Source: Tidjanibacter sp.
GTDB taxonomy: Bacteria; Bacteroidota; Bacteroidia; Bacteroidales; Rikenellaceae
Assembly: GCA_017390585.1 (NCBI GenBank)
Contig: JAFPBB010000022.1
Location: 1 to 58,992 of the forward strand
Length of the DNA: 58,992 nucleotides
Reading direction: 5' to 3'
Every line of letters starts with the position of its first letter. The first letter of the stretch is position 1. The notes beneath the pieces were generated by a model, which saw nothing but the letters and a program-made list of their open reading frames with translations, was not told where the DNA came from and ran no database searches. Of the stretch, positions 6,748 through 16,495 are shown piece by piece. The translations under genes and the position numbers were made by a program.

Positions 6748-9333
6748 ATGTCCGAAATCGAGAACATAGATCAGAACGAAGAACTCCAGAAACAGGAGAG
6801 AATCATCAGAATCAATATTGAGGAGCAGATGAAGAGTGCCTACATCGACTATTCGATGTCGGTGATTGTTTCGCGTGCTCTGCCCGATGCAAGGGATGGT
6901 ATGAAACCCGTACACCGCCGTATCCTCTACGGTATGAGCCACGAGCTGGGTCTCTACTCCCACAAGCCTACCCGTAAGAGTGCCCGTATCGTGGGTGATG
7001 TTATGGGTAAGTTCCACCCCCACGGCGATAGCTCCATCTACGACGCAATGTGTCGTATGGCGCAGCCTTGGAGTATGCGCTATCCTCTTGTGGATGGTCA
7101 GGGTAACTTCGGCTCTATGGATGGCGACTCTCCTGCGGCTATGCGTTATACGGAGGCTCGAATGAGGAAAATCACCGACGAGGTGATGGCCGACATCGAG
7201 AAGGATACCGTGGACTTCACCAACAACTTCGACGATACGGAGTTGGAGCCCACCGTACTCCCCACCCGAATCCCTCTGCTGATGGTCAATGGCTCCAACG
7301 GTATCGCTGTGGGTATGGCCACCAATATGGCACCCCACAACCTCTCGGAGTGCTGCGACGCCATCTGTGCCTACATCGACAACCCCGATATGGAGCCCGC
7401 CGAGATGTGCAACTACGTCAAGGGCCCCGACTTCCCCACAGGTGCCATCATCTATGGCTACGAGGGTGTGCGTGAGGCTATTGAGACTGGTCGTGGCCGC
7501 GTGGTTATGAGGGCCAAAACAGAGATTGAGTACACCAAGAGTGGTCGCGAGTGCATCGTCATCACCGAGGTGCCCTATATGGTCAACAAGGCCGAGATGG
7601 TGCAGAAGATTGCCCAGCTCGTGAACGAGAAGAAGATTGAGGGAATCTCCTACATCAACGACGAGAGTAACAAGGAGGGCGTGAGGGTGGTTATCATCCT
7701 CAAGCAGGATGCCGTGTCGAGCGTGGTGCTCCAGCACCTCTACAAAAACACCCCCTTGCAGAGCTCCTTTAGCGTGAACAATATTGCACTCGTGGGTGGT
7801 CGCCCCGTGTTGCTCAACTTCAAGGATATGGTCAAGGCCTTCGTGGAGCACCGCCACGAGGTGGTGGTCCGCAGGACCAAACACGATCTGGCCGCAGCCG
7901 AGGCCAGGGCCCACATTGTCAAGGGCTTGCTCATTGCTCAGGACAACATCGACGAGATTATCCGCATCATTCGCGGCTCGCAGACTCCCGACGAGGCTAA
8001 GAGTGCAATGATTGCCCGCTTCGACCTCTCCGAGCTGCAGGCACAGGCCATCGTGGATATGAGGCTCAGGGCTCTGACGGGCTTGGAGCGCGGTAAGCTG
8101 GAGGCCGAGTTGCAGGAGCTCACTGCACAGATTGAGTACTTCAACAATGTGCTCGCCGACGTGGCTCTGCAGTTGCAGATTGTCAAGGACGAGACCATTG
8201 AGATCAAAGAGAAGTATGGCGACGAGCGCCGCACCGAGATTGTGATGAGCGCAGGCGAGTTCAACCCCGAGGATTTCTATGCCGACGATGAGCAGGTGAT
8301 CACCATCTCGCATATGGGCTACATCAAGCGCACTCCTCTGGCGGAGTACCGTTCGCAGCACCGTGGCGGCATCGGCGTGAAGGGTAGCGCAACCAGGGAT
8401 GAGGACTTCATCGAGCACATCTATGTGACCACTATGCACAACACAATGCTCTTCTTCACCGAGAAGGGTCGTTGCTTCTGGCTGAAAGTCTACGAGATTC
8501 CCGAGGGCACAAGGTCGTCGAAGGGTAGGGCTATTCAGAATGTCATCCAGATTGAGCCCGACGATAAGGTGAGAGCCTATATCAACATCCGCCACTTGGA
8601 GGATAAGGATTTCGTGGAGAACCACTATATCGTGATGTGTACCCAGCAGGGTGTGGTGAAGAAAACCCTCTTGGAGGAGTACTCGAGGCCTCGCCGCAAC
8701 GGCGTGAATGCCATCAACATCCGCGAGGACGACCAGCTGGTGGATGTGACCCTGACCAATGGTAAGTCCGAGATTCTCATCGGCACCTACGAGGGCAAGG
8801 CAATCCGCTTCAATGAGTCTACAGTGAGGGCAATCGGACGTATCGGCACAGGTGTGCGTGGCGTGGAGATTGAGGAGGGCAACCGCGTTGTGGGTATGGC
8901 CTGCGTGGAGCCCGGCGACGGCAAGGACATCCTTGTGCTGAGCGAGAAAGGCTATGGCAAACGCACCGAGTTGGACGACTATCGCGTCACCAATAGGGGC
9001 GGCAAGGGCGTGAAGACCATCCAGGTGACCGAGAAGACCGGTAACCTCGTGGCACTCAAGGCTGTGTGCGATGAGAACGACCTTATGATTATCAACCGCA
9101 GTGGCACCACCATTCGCACTTCGGTGGCCGACATCCGCGTGGCGGGTAGGGCAACCCAGGGCGTGAGAATCATCAATCTCCGCGAGGGCGACTCGATTGC
9201 CTCGGTGGTGGCAGTCCCTAAGGAGGAAGAGGACGTCGAATTGGCAGTTGCAGCAGTTGAGGCTGCCGAGAGTGACGCAAAGGATGCCGAGGTTGTGGTT
9301 GCACCCGAGGCTGAAACCCCCTCCCAGGAGTAG
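6748..9333 (+). CDS. gyrA: DNA gyrase subunit A
   Basis: GyrA carries the DNA-breaking and DNA-wrapping parts of gyrase. The 861 residues include the winged-helix breakage domain with the catalytic tyrosine in MRYTEARM (Tyr134). The quinolone-determining loop [10 protein letters not shown] has Ser95 and Asp99, equivalent to E. coli Ser83 and Asp87, so the usual resistance changes are absent. The C-terminal six-bladed beta-pinwheel starts near residue 505. Its GyrA-box region reads QHRGGIG instead of the canonical QRRGGKG, with a second NRGGKG later. The tail is acidic and Ala/Val-rich. A TPR protein gene follows, as in many Bacteroidetes. Confidence 0.98.
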   Translation: MSEIENIDQNEELQKQERIIRINIEEQMKSAYIDYSMSVIVSRALPDARDGMKPVHRRILYGMSHELGLYSHKPTRKSARIVGDVMGKFHPHGDSSIYDAMCRMAQPWSMRYPLVDGQGNFGSMDGDSPAAMRYTEARMRKITDEVMADIEKDTVDFTNNFDDTELEPTVLPTRIPLLMVNGSNGIAVGMATNMAPHNLSECCDAICAYIDNPDMEPAEMCNYVKGPDFPTGAIIYGYEGVREAIETGRGRVVMRAKTEIEYTKSGRECIVITEVPYMVNKAEMVQKIAQLVNEKKIEGISYINDESNKEGVRVVIILKQDAVSSVVLQHLYKNTPLQSSFSVNNIALVGGRPVLLNFKDMVKAFVEHRHEVVVRRTKHDLAAAEARAHIVKGLLIAQDNIDEIIRIIRGSQTPDEAKSAMIARFDLSELQAQAIVDMRLRALTGLERGKLEAELQELTAQIEYFNNVLADVALQLQIVKDETIEIKEKYGDERRTEIVMSAGEFNPEDFYADDEQVITISHMGYIKRTPLAEYRSQHRGGIGVKGSATRDEDFIEHIYVTTMHNTMLFFTEKGRCFWLKVYEIPEGTRSSKGRAIQNVIQIEPDDKVRAYINIRHLEDKDFVENHYIVMCTQQGVVKKTLLEEYSRPRRNGVNAINIREDDQLVDVTLTNGKSEILIGTYEGKAIRFNESTVRAIGRIGTGVRGVEIEEGNRVVGMACVEPGDGKDILVLSEKGYGKRTELDDYRVTNRGGKGVKTIQVTEKTGNLVALKAVCDENDLMIINRSGTTIRTSVADIRVAGRATQGVRIINLREGDSIASVVAVPKEEEDVELAVAAVEAAESDAKDAEVVVAPEAETPSQE

Positions 9334-9449
9334 CATCAAAGGAAGATTGAAAATATTGTAGAAGCCGTTGAGGCGTAGTTGCAGTTGCTACCCAAACAGA
9401 AGATACCCGAAATAATAGGCAACAACTTTAATATTATTACAAAAAAACT

Positions 9450-10778
9450 ATGAAACAGACATTCCTTACCATTGCAGCAGCGCTTATGCTCTGCCTGCCT
9501 ACCTTCGCACAGGAGCCCGTGAAGGTGAACCCCGCATCGATCCAGAAGAAGATCGAGAAGTCCAATGAGGATATCGCCAATGAGAAGAAGAGCGCCAAAG
9601 CATCCGTGTGGATGAAACGTGCAGAGGTGATGATCGAGGCTGAGACCGCCTACACCAACCAGATCTTCGAGACTGCTCCCGTGAACCTCGTGGTTATGAA
9701 AATCGGTAACCCCATCTCGCAGGAGGCTGTGGCTATCGGTGGCAACCAGTATCTCAAACTTGGCTATGGCGCATTCGATGTATATGTTGGTAACGATATG
9801 GTTGTGGGTTGGAACGTCAACGAGCCCATCTACGCAGAGGCTATCGACAAAGCCATCGAGGCCTACAGCAAATCCTATCAGCTCAACCCCAAGTTGGCTA
9901 AGAAGGTGAACGAGGGCTTCCTTAACATCAACAACATCCTCCGCAAAAACGCCAACAGCAAGTTCTTTATGCAGGACTACAAGGCCGCTGCAGACTACTA
10001 CGAGAAGGCCTATGAGGTGTCGTTGATTCCCGAGTCCAACCTCACCCCCGATACCCTCAGCATCTTCAACTCCGGCTACCTCGCACACTTTGCAGGTGAG
10101 TATGAGCGCAGTATCACCAACCTCAAGAAGGCAGAGTCCCTCGGTTACTACGCCGACGGTACCCTCTACAACGTGCTCTACAACTCCTACCGCGGTGCCT
10201 ACATCGAGGATAAGGAGAAGATGGCCGAGGCTAAATCTTTCCTCGAGACCGCTCTCGTGCAGTTCCCTGGCAACACCGACATCATCTCCTGTATGACCGA
10301 CCTCTACCTCGTTCTCGGCGAGAGCCCCGAGCCTATGGTGGAGATGCTCAAGAATGCCATTGCAGCCGATCCCGCCAATGCGCAGCTGATGATTGGTCTC
10401 GGCGCTGTTTATGCAGAGTTGAAGATGTACGACGATGCAGTTGCAATGTTCGACCAGGCTATCACCGTTGATCCCACCAACATCAACCTCTATCTCAACA
10501 AGGCCTACACCCTCACCCGCAAGGGCGACGCTCTCGGCCAGGAGGCAAACGAGATGTCGTGGAACGATGAGAACCGTGGTGGCGTTTTGGCAGCAGCTAT
10601 GGCAGCCTACGCAGCCTCCATCGAGCCCTTCGAGAAGGCTCACGAGCTCAACCCCGGTGACATCAACACCGTTGAGTTCCTCAAATCCATCTGCTTCCAG
10701 GTTCGTAATGAGAAACCCGAGTATATGGAGAAATACACCAAATACAACGACCTCTTCAAACAGATGCGCGGCTACTAA
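9450..10778 (+). CDS. exported tetratricopeptide-repeat protein
   Basis: This is a 442-residue protein with a cleavable signal peptide (MKQTFLTIAAALMLCLPTFA, then QEP). Several TPR units follow, clearest around residues 150-180 (DYKAAADYYEKAYEV), 205-235 (GEYERSITNLKKAESLGYY) and 295-360 (KMYDDAVAMFDQAI). TPR arrays are protein-binding scaffolds; the partner here is not known. The gene often follows gyrA in Bacteroidales, but an envelope protein and gyrase have no obvious functional link. The 116-base gap after gyrA has no clear promoter box, so co-transcription is possible. A strong terminator closes the unit. Confidence 0.88.
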   Translation: MKQTFLTIAAALMLCLPTFAQEPVKVNPASIQKKIEKSNEDIANEKKSAKASVWMKRAEVMIEAETAYTNQIFETAPVNLVVMKIGNPISQEAVAIGGNQYLKLGYGAFDVYVGNDMVVGWNVNEPIYAEAIDKAIEAYSKSYQLNPKLAKKVNEGFLNINNILRKNANSKFFMQDYKAAADYYEKAYEVSLIPESNLTPDTLSIFNSGYLAHFAGEYERSITNLKKAESLGYYADGTLYNVLYNSYRGAYIEDKEKMAEAKSFLETALVQFPGNTDIISCMTDLYLVLGESPEPMVEMLKNAIAADPANAQLMIGLGAVYAELKMYDDAVAMFDQAITVDPTNINLYLNKAYTLTRKGDALGQEANEMSWNDENRGGVLAAAMAAYAASIEPFEKAHELNPGDINTVEFLKSICFQVRNEKPEYMEKYTKYNDLFKQMRGY

Positions 10779-10818
10779 TAGAGGGCCATTCATCTGTTGA
10801 GAAACAATAATTTAGGGG

Positions 10819-10850
10819 AAAGCCTGACCATTTTCGGGTCAGGCTTTTCT
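10819..10850 (+). terminator. rho-independent terminator of gyrA-TPR
   Basis: AAGCCTGACC pairs with GGTCAGGCTT around ATTTTCG, followed by TTTTC on the plus strand. Confidence 0.85.
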
Positions 10851-10910
10851 TTGATAATGTAGTATGGAGCCTGTGTGGGGCATCCGTTGGCGGGGTTCTG
10901 CACGAAGAAA

Positions 10911-12131
10911 ATGGGCAAAAAGATGAACGAAAAGGAGACTAAAAAGGAGAGAGTTGTGGTGGGCCTATCGGGAGGTGTGGACTCCTCGGTGGCGGCACAA
11001 CGACTCAAGGAACAGGGCTACGATGTGGTGGGTCTGTTTATGGTCAATTGGCACGATACGGTGGGTACTCTCAGCGGCGAATGTCCGTGGGAGGACGACA
11101 GACTGTTTGCCGAGCTGGTGGCCAAACGACTCGACATCCCTTTCCGTATGGTGGACCTCTCGGAGCAGTATAGGGAGAGGGTGGTGGACTATATGTTTGC
11201 CGAGTATGAGCGTGGCCGCACGCCCAACCCCGATGTGCTGTGCAATAGGGAGATCAAGTTCGACGTCTTTTTGCAGGAGGCTATGAAGTTGGGAGCCGAT
11301 TGGGTGGCTACGGGCCACTATTGCAGAGTGGAACACCTCCCCGATGGCACCCATCGACTGCTGGCGGGTAGCGACCCCAATAAGGATCAGAGCTACTTCC
11401 TGTGCCAACTCTCGCAGGAGCAACTCAGCCGTGCACTCTTCCCCGTGGGCGATATGCTCAAACCCGAGGTGAGGGAGGTGGCTGCTGCACACCATTTGGC
11501 CACGGCCAAACGCAAAGATTCGCAGGGCATCTGCTTCGTGGGCAAGGTAGACCTTCCCGTATTCCTGCAGCAGAAGCTCGCGGCCAAGCGAGGTCGCATT
11601 GTGGAGATAGCGGCTGATTGGGAGGGCTATCGTGGTGAGGATGAGGAGGCTCACCTCGTGGAGGAGGTGGCCCTCGAGAGCCTCGCCACCCCCTATACCT
11701 ATCAACCTTCCGACGGCAAGAAGGTGGGTAGCCACAGCGGAGCCCACTTCTACACCATAGGCCAGCGCCACGGCCTCGGAGTGGGAGGCACACCGCTACC
11801 TTTGTTTGTCATCCAGAGCGACGTGGAGCGCAACATCGTCTACGTTGGTCAGGGCCACACCCACCCCGGATTGCTCCGTAGGGCGCTTCACATCCGCCCC
11901 GAGGAGATGCATTGGGTGAGGGAGGATCTGCGTATGGAGGTGGGTGACGAGCCGAGGCGCTATATGGTTCGCATCCGCTATCGCCAGCCGCTCCAGTCGG
12001 CGCGCCTGTTTGTGACCGAGCAGGGCGGCTACATACTTTTCGACGAGCCACAGAGGGGCATCACCCCCGGTCAGTTTGCCGCTTGGTACGATGGCGATGA
12101 GCTTATCGGCTCGGGAGTGATAGATTGTTGA
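10911..12131 (+). CDS. mnmA: tRNA-specific 2-thiouridylase MnmA
   Basis: MnmA thiolates U34 of Lys, Glu and Gln tRNAs in the cytoplasm. The PP-loop motif GLSGGVDSS lies near residues 18-26. The nucleophilic cysteine is in LCNREIKF (Cys111) and the persulfide cysteine in GICFVGK (Cys208), followed by the C-terminal beta-barrel domain. With the ATG at 10911 the protein is 406 residues, a little longer than E. coli MnmA. An ATG at 10923 or a GTG at 10875 are other possible starts, and conservation begins only at RVVVGLSGG, so the exact start is uncertain. Confidence 0.96.
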   Translation: MGKKMNEKETKKERVVVGLSGGVDSSVAAQRLKEQGYDVVGLFMVNWHDTVGTLSGECPWEDDRLFAELVAKRLDIPFRMVDLSEQYRERVVDYMFAEYERGRTPNPDVLCNREIKFDVFLQEAMKLGADWVATGHYCRVEHLPDGTHRLLAGSDPNKDQSYFLCQLSQEQLSRALFPVGDMLKPEVREVAAAHHLATAKRKDSQGICFVGKVDLPVFLQQKLAAKRGRIVEIAADWEGYRGEDEEAHLVEEVALESLATPYTYQPSDGKKVGSHSGAHFYTIGQRHGLGVGGTPLPLFVIQSDVERNIVYVGQGHTHPGLLRRALHIRPEEMHWVREDLRMEVGDEPRRYMVRIRYRQPLQSARLFVTEQGGYILFDEPQRGITPGQFAAWYDGDELIGSGVIDC

Positions 12132-12195
12132 GAAAAAAATGGGGCTCTCGGAGCGGAATGAGAGGCTCGGTGGAGTCATTTTTGGAAAAAATAAC

Positions 12196-12203
12196 TACCT
12201 TTG
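12196..12203 (+). promoter_or_regulatory. -7 box TACCTTTG of the UPF0597 gene
   Basis: The box matches TAnnTTTG and lies 43 bases before the start codon, in the gap after mnmA. Confidence 0.65.
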
Positions 12204-12246
12204 AAAAATCATTTGACTAAAACCTAACCCTAATACTTTATCTGTT

Positions 12247-13533
12247 ATGCTGTCATCGGAGTGTCGCAAAGAGATTATAGACCTCATTAATCGAGAGGTC
12301 GTTCCCGCAATGGGTTGTACGGAGCCTATCGCTGTGTCGTTGTGCACGGCCAAGGCTGTGGAGATTTTGGGCCGTAAGCCCGAGCAAATCAAGGTCTATC
12401 TCAGCCCCAATGTACTGAAGAATGCTATGGGTGTCGGAATCCCCGGTACGGATATGATTGGCTTGCCCATTGCCATCGCGTTGGGTGCTTTGGTCGGCAA
12501 GACCGAATATCAACTCGAGGTGCTGAGGGACGTAAATCCCGAGGCCGTGGCTCAGGGCAGGGCGATGATTGATGATGGCAGAGTGCAGGTGGGTGTCAAG
12601 GATGGCGACTGCGAGACTCTCTACATCGAGGCTCAGGCCTTTGCCGAGGGCGAGTGTGCCACCGCGGTCATTGCCGGCTCCCACACCAATTTTGTCTATC
12701 TCACCAAGGGTGAGCAGGTGCTGCTCGACAATCGCATCCCTGCATCGGCTGCGGCAGACGTGAAACACGTCGACCTTACGCTCCGCACCGTGTGGGAGTT
12801 TGCCACCACCTCTCCCATCGAGGAGCTGAGCTTCATTCTCGAGGCTCGAAGACTCAATAAGGCTGCTGCCGACGAGTCGCTCAGGGGTAAGTGGGGCCAC
12901 TGCTTGGGCCGCACGATTCGTGAGAGCAACGGCAGCCACAGAATCTTGGGTGACACCATTCTCTCCCATATGGTGGGCTACACTTCGGCCGCTTGCGATG
13001 CGCGTATGGGCGGTGCGAAGATTCCCGTGATGAGCAACTCGGGTAGTGGCAACCAGGGTATCGTGTCGACTCTCCCCGTGGTGGTCTACGCCGAGGATAC
13101 GGGTGCCACCGAGGAGCAACTCATCCGTGCGCTGATTCTCTCCCACCTGACCGTTATCTACATCAAGCAGAGCCTCGGTCGCCTCTCGGCCCTGTGTGGT
13201 TGCGTGGTTGCCTCCACCGGCTCGAGCTGTGGTGTGACCTACCTGATGGGTGGCGGCTACGAGGAGGTGGCTATGGCTGTGAAGAATATGGTCGCTACAC
13301 TCACGGGTATGATTTGCGACGGTGCCAAGCCAAGTTGTGCGCTGAAGCTCTCCAGCTCTGTCTCCACGGCAGTTATGGCCGCAATGATGGCAATCGAGCA
13401 CCGCTGTGTGACCGCCTATGAGGGCATCGTGGACGACGATGTGGACAAGTCGATTCTCAACCTCACCACCATCGGCTCGCGCGGTATGCTCGAAACCGAC
13501 AGGATGATTCTCCACATTATGACCCACAAATAG
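12247..13533 (+). CDS. UPF0597 / L-cysteine desulfidase family protein (CyuA/YhaM-like)
   Basis: The 428-residue protein matches the UPF0597 family, which includes E. coli CyuA and archaeal L-cysteine desulfidase. Those enzymes use an iron-sulfur cluster to split cysteine into pyruvate, ammonia and sulfide. Visible signatures are AMGCTEPIA (Cys24), the SNSGSGNQGI loop and a Cys-containing glycine-rich C-terminal part (CGCVVASTGSSCG, then YLMGGG). The cysteines are in place for cluster binding. It may be annotated as serine dehydratase alpha family. It is monocistronic, with its own promoter and a terminator shared with pnuC. Substrate is inferred from the family, not shown. Confidence 0.85.
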   Translation: MLSSECRKEIIDLINREVVPAMGCTEPIAVSLCTAKAVEILGRKPEQIKVYLSPNVLKNAMGVGIPGTDMIGLPIAIALGALVGKTEYQLEVLRDVNPEAVAQGRAMIDDGRVQVGVKDGDCETLYIEAQAFAEGECATAVIAGSHTNFVYLTKGEQVLLDNRIPASAAADVKHVDLTLRTVWEFATTSPIEELSFILEARRLNKAAADESLRGKWGHCLGRTIRESNGSHRILGDTILSHMVGYTSAACDARMGGAKIPVMSNSGSGNQGIVSTLPVVVYAEDTGATEEQLIRALILSHLTVIYIKQSLGRLSALCGCVVASTGSSCGVTYLMGGGYEEVAMAVKNMVATLTGMICDGAKPSCALKLSSSVSTAVMAAMMAIEHRCVTAYEGIVDDDVDKSILNLTTIGSRGMLETDRMILHIMTHK

Positions 13534-13557
13534 AGAGGGTTGCGGATGTGATAAAAT

Positions 13558-13589
13558 AAGTGCGGGGCTACAAAGGTAGCCCCGCACTT
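13558..13589. terminator. bidirectional terminator between UPF0597 gene and pnuC
   Basis: AAGTGCGGGGCTAC pairs with GTAGCCCCGCACTT around AAAG. The minus strand continues TTATTTTATC, so it serves the pnuC operon best. Confidence 0.85.
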
Positions 13590-13607
13590 TGTCTGTTTAC
13601 ACTCCCC

Positions 13608-14309
13608 TTATCGGCTCTCCTCTTGGCGGCGATGCATACGTCTCCAATTCACAAATCCGTAGATGTCGTTGGCGAGGAACATTGCAAAGCAGGTCACCAT
13701 CGGGATGTAGGAGGGGTCTTCGATGGAGGCCATAATCCAGAGCACGATGAGCACGATGTCGTTCGCCGAGTAGGCTACGGCGTAGTAGGGGCTACGCAGA
13801 GCCGAGAGGTAGACCGCCACAAAACTTGTTGTCACCGAGAGGGTGCTCACCTCAAGGTTGGCGGTGCCGAGTGTGCGCAGCAGGTAGTAGAAAACTATGG
13901 TCACGACCACCGTAAGCAGGGACATAACAACTATTTGTCCCCCTCTCACTCGAGCAACTGCCACCTCACCCCCCTCCTCAAAGGGGTGGCGAATCCACTC
14001 CACCATTGCTACCACTGCCATCGGCAGAGTCATACCGGCGTAGGTCAGCACCTCGCCGTAGTAGGCGTAGAAGAAGGAGATGATGCCGTAGAGGAGCGAA
14101 AACACTATGGTGATAACCTGACCAATAACCAACCCCTTGGCCAGAAATATCAATCCCGTGACACCAATGAGCGATGTGGCAAGGTTGAGGTAGTCCACCG
14201 CAGGAGAGAGCAAAAAGGAGGCTGTCACCACCACAAGTGAGGTGAGCCACAGGATGCGCTCAAAGCGGGTGAGAGAACCAAAGTGTTCCTTGATCCGAAG
14301 CGACGACAT
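13608..14309 (-). CDS. pnuC: PnuC-family nicotinamide riboside transporter
   Basis: This is a 233-residue inner-membrane protein with about seven membrane segments. The C-terminal part has the PnuC pattern: an SPYYAVAYSANDIVLIVLW helix, then NDIYGFVNW, with the conserved Asn, Asp, Tyr and Trp that line the substrate path, and a short basic tail. PnuC proteins take up nicotinamide riboside (some relatives take thiamine) for NAD synthesis. No kinase partner (NadR or a thiamine kinase) lies next to it, so the substrate is open. It is the last gene of the menA-CPBP-pnuC unit. Confidence 0.9.
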   Translation of the reverse strand: MSSLRIKEHFGSLTRFERILWLTSLVVVTASFLLSPAVDYLNLATSLIGVTGLIFLAKGLVIGQVITIVFSLLYGIISFFYAYYGEVLTYAGMTLPMAVVAMVEWIRHPFEEGGEVAVARVRGGQIVVMSLLTVVVTIVFYYLLRTLGTANLEVSTLSVTTSFVAVYLSALRSPYYAVAYSANDIVLIVLWIMASIEDPSYIPMVTCFAMFLANDIYGFVNWRRMHRRQEESR

Positions 14310-14354
14310 AGGGGGGTAATGTGGTTGTTTACAATGAGTTCGGTGTGTTGTGTG

Positions 14355-14975
14355 TTAGATGGGGAAGAGGATGAACACCGCCACATCCCACACCGCGTGG
14401 GAGACAATAAGTGCTCCAATGCGCTTGGGGAAAATGCGATAGAGCAGACCCCAGAAGAAGCCGGCAACGGCTGCCGCGGCGAGGAGCATAAAGTTGAGTG
14501 CCCAGATGTGGACAAGTGCGTAGATGGCTGTCGTGGCGATGAATCCGAGAGTGGGGCTCCATTTGCGCGACAGCTGCTCCTGCACAAATCCTCGCCAGAA
14601 AATCTCCTCTGCAGGGCCCACAACCAGGGTGAGAAGCAGTGCAATGAGTAGGGGAGAGGTGCCGTCCTTCATTGAGTAGATGGTGCCAATCTGCCCCTCC
14701 GCAAAGGGGAACATCCACACGGCCACCTTGTCACCCACCCAGAAGATGCCCCACAAGGCTACGCCAATGAGCAGGCCAAGGGGAATGTCCCAGATGCGAA
14801 ACTGCTCCTTGAGGTTCTTTGCGAGGTCGGGGAAGAGGCTGAAACTCAGGGTGGTGAGGATGGTGCCCGAGAGGGCCATCGTAAGCCAGAAGTTGAGATG
14901 GGGGGCACTCCACGGGCTGAACATCAGCATCCACAGCAGGGCGGCAACCACGATGGGTATGACGATTCTCTTCAT
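14355..14975 (-). CDS. CPBP-family intramembrane metalloprotease
   Basis: This 206-residue membrane protein has the three CPBP (CAAX protease, bacteriocin-processing) motifs: AEEIFWRGF with the EExxxR core, YALVH, and SHAVWD with the HxxxD pattern, each within a predicted membrane helix. These residues form the active site of glutamate-type intramembrane proteases. The substrate is unknown. It starts 6 bases after the menA stop codon, so the two are very likely co-transcribed. Confidence 0.9.
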   Translation of the reverse strand: MKRIVIPIVVAALLWMLMFSPWSAPHLNFWLTMALSGTILTTLSFSLFPDLAKNLKEQFRIWDIPLGLLIGVALWGIFWVGDKVAVWMFPFAEGQIGTIYSMKDGTSPLLIALLLTLVVGPAEEIFWRGFVQEQLSRKWSPTLGFIATTAIYALVHIWALNFMLLAAAAVAGFFWGLLYRIFPKRIGALIVSHAVWDVAVFILFPI

Positions 14976-14981
14976 CGCGGG

Positions 14982-15917
14982 CTAAAAAATATTGAGGGGC
15001 CCCCAGCCTACCAGAGCGCTAACCACCAGCGAGACAATCATCAGCACGCTGAATTTGGCCTGCAGGGCGGCACTCTGCTGGTCGAGAGTGGCAACACCTG
15101 CAGCACCCTCGGAGAGGAGTTTCGACGACTGACGAGCCATACCCAAAGCAACTCCACCCACCAGAATGACAATGAGTGAGAGCGCGGGCAACCAACCTGC
15201 AACTACAGCCGCAGCCACCCACACGAAGGGGAGCAGCACCTCGGCCTTATAGAGAGCCACCGAGGCTTTGGGGCCGATGCGCATTGCAAAGGTGTGGATG
15301 CCGGCAGCGCGGTCGCTCACCGTGTCGCGCGAGTTGTTGATGTGGAGAATGGAGTCGGTGATAAGGCCCAGAGGCACAACCAGCACCATTGCCGACCAAT
15401 CGATAGCTCCGATGGTGACGATGGAGGTGCCCATAATGGGTAGCACTGCATAGTTCAGCAGAATCACCACGTCGCCCAGCGAGCGATACTTGAAGAAGGA
15501 GTAGAGCACGGTCAGAAGACCTCCCGCCAAGCCCACATAAAGAAGTTGGATGTTCTTGGTCAGCAGCAACATAGCCACACCCAGAGCGCACGCCACCATA
15601 AGGAGTGCGATGCCGTAGGCCTTGAACTCTTTGTCCTTGAACGAGCCGTTCACAAGGGGGAGCATCATTGCATTCTCGGGAGTGTCGACACCTTTGCGGT
15701 GGTCGTTGTAGTCACTCAGAACGTTGCCTGCTGCGTGGAAAACAACAATACCCACCAGAGCCATCAAGCCCAGGAGGAGGTTGATTTTGGGTGCGCCTTC
15801 AAAGATTTGCGAGGCCCAATAGAGGTAGGCGATAGTTGATGCCACAGGCATAGCCGATGCGGGAAAAGACCAGGGACGAGTGGCCAAGTACCACTCCTTG
15901 AGCGAATGTTTTGCCAT
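14982..15917 (-). CDS. menA: 1,4-dihydroxy-2-naphthoate polyprenyltransferase
   Basis: MenA attaches the prenyl chain to 1,4-dihydroxy-2-naphthoate, the membrane step of menaquinone synthesis. The 311 residues belong to the UbiA superfamily. They start MAKHSLKEWYLATRPWSFPAS, show a first Asp-rich motif in NVLSDYNDHRKGVDTPEN, a second in HINNSRDTVSDRAAG, and about eight membrane segments. Menaquinone is the usual respiratory quinone of Bacteroidales. The gene is first in a leftward operon and divergent from luxS, with the two -7 boxes only 11 bp apart. Confidence 0.95.
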   Translation of the reverse strand: MAKHSLKEWYLATRPWSFPASAMPVASTIAYLYWASQIFEGAPKINLLLGLMALVGIVVFHAAGNVLSDYNDHRKGVDTPENAMMLPLVNGSFKDKEFKAYGIALLMVACALGVAMLLLTKNIQLLYVGLAGGLLTVLYSFFKYRSLGDVVILLNYAVLPIMGTSIVTIGAIDWSAMVLVVPLGLITDSILHINNSRDTVSDRAAGIHTFAMRIGPKASVALYKAEVLLPFVWVAAAVVAGWLPALSLIVILVGGVALGMARQSSKLLSEGAAGVATLDQQSAALQAKFSVLMIVSLVVSALVGWGPLNIF

Positions 15918-15947
15918 AGAGAATAATTATTGATGTGGTTACGCGGA

Positions 15948-15955
15948 CAAATATA
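15948..15955 (-). promoter_or_regulatory. -7 box TATATTTG of menA
   Basis: On the minus strand TATATTTG lies 31 bases before the menA start. It is arranged back to back with the luxS box. Confidence 0.7.
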
Positions 15956-15966
15956 CAAATATTTTT

Positions 15967-15974
15967 TATCTTTG
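15967..15974 (+). promoter_or_regulatory. -7 box TATCTTTG of luxS-mtnN
   Basis: The box matches TAnnTTTG and lies 30 bases before the luxS ATG. No good -33 TTTG is visible at 19 bp upstream; that position falls beside the menA -7 box. Confidence 0.7.
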
Positions 15975-16003
15975 GGAGTTGTAATATAACACATCCATAC
16001 GTT

Positions 16004-16468
16004 ATGAAATCTAAAGTTGCATCATTCTCGGTGGATCACACCACCCTCGATCGCGGTTTCTACCTCCGCTCCACATATAAAGCACTCGGGTTCTATCCCC
16101 TCCGCAGCTACGATATGCGTTTCAGGGCTCCCCGAGAGAAAGAGTATCTCACTCCCGAAACAATCCACACAGTGGAGCATCTGATGGCCCACTTCCTGCG
16201 CGAAAAACTCCCCGGCAAGGTGGTCTCCTTCGCGCCTATGGGTTGCAAAACGGGCTTCTACCTCATTGTCAAGGGGTGGACTTCGCAGCGCAAGGTGATG
16301 GAGGCCGTGGCGGAGGTGTGTAGGGAGCAGTCCCATTTGAGGGTGAAGAACGAGGTCCCCGGTCTCACTGTGGAGCAGTGTGGCAACCCCGAACTCTACG
16401 ACATCGAAGGCTCCAATGCGGCACTCGCAGAGTATGGCGCTCTGCTCGAAGAGTTGCTTGCAAAATAG
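16004..16468 (+). CDS. luxS: S-ribosylhomocysteine lyase LuxS
   Basis: LuxS splits S-ribosylhomocysteine into homocysteine and DPD, the autoinducer-2 precursor. The 154 residues keep every key position: metal ligands His55 and His59 in HTVEHL, Glu58 as general base, Cys81 in GCKTGFYL as catalytic cysteine, and Cys126 in EQCGNP as the third metal ligand. I chose ATG 16004 because an upstream in-frame ATG at 15935 lies before the -7 box and would add a nonconserved leader. mtnN follows after 27 bases, so two successive steps of S-adenosylhomocysteine recycling are encoded together. Confidence 0.98.
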   Translation: MKSKVASFSVDHTTLDRGFYLRSTYKALGFYPLRSYDMRFRAPREKEYLTPETIHTVEHLMAHFLREKLPGKVVSFAPMGCKTGFYLIVKGWTSQRKVMEAVAEVCREQSHLRVKNEVPGLTVEQCGNPELYDIEGSNAALAEYGALLEELLAK

Positions 16469-16495
16469 TGGTTTCAAATCTTTAAGTTGCGGATA

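Noticed and set aside
6706..9339. Very long open frame antisense to gyrA
   Set aside because: GC-rich third positions remove stop codons from the complementary frame. The sense gene is unmistakable, and the antisense translation is rich in His, Leu and Ala without domain motifs.
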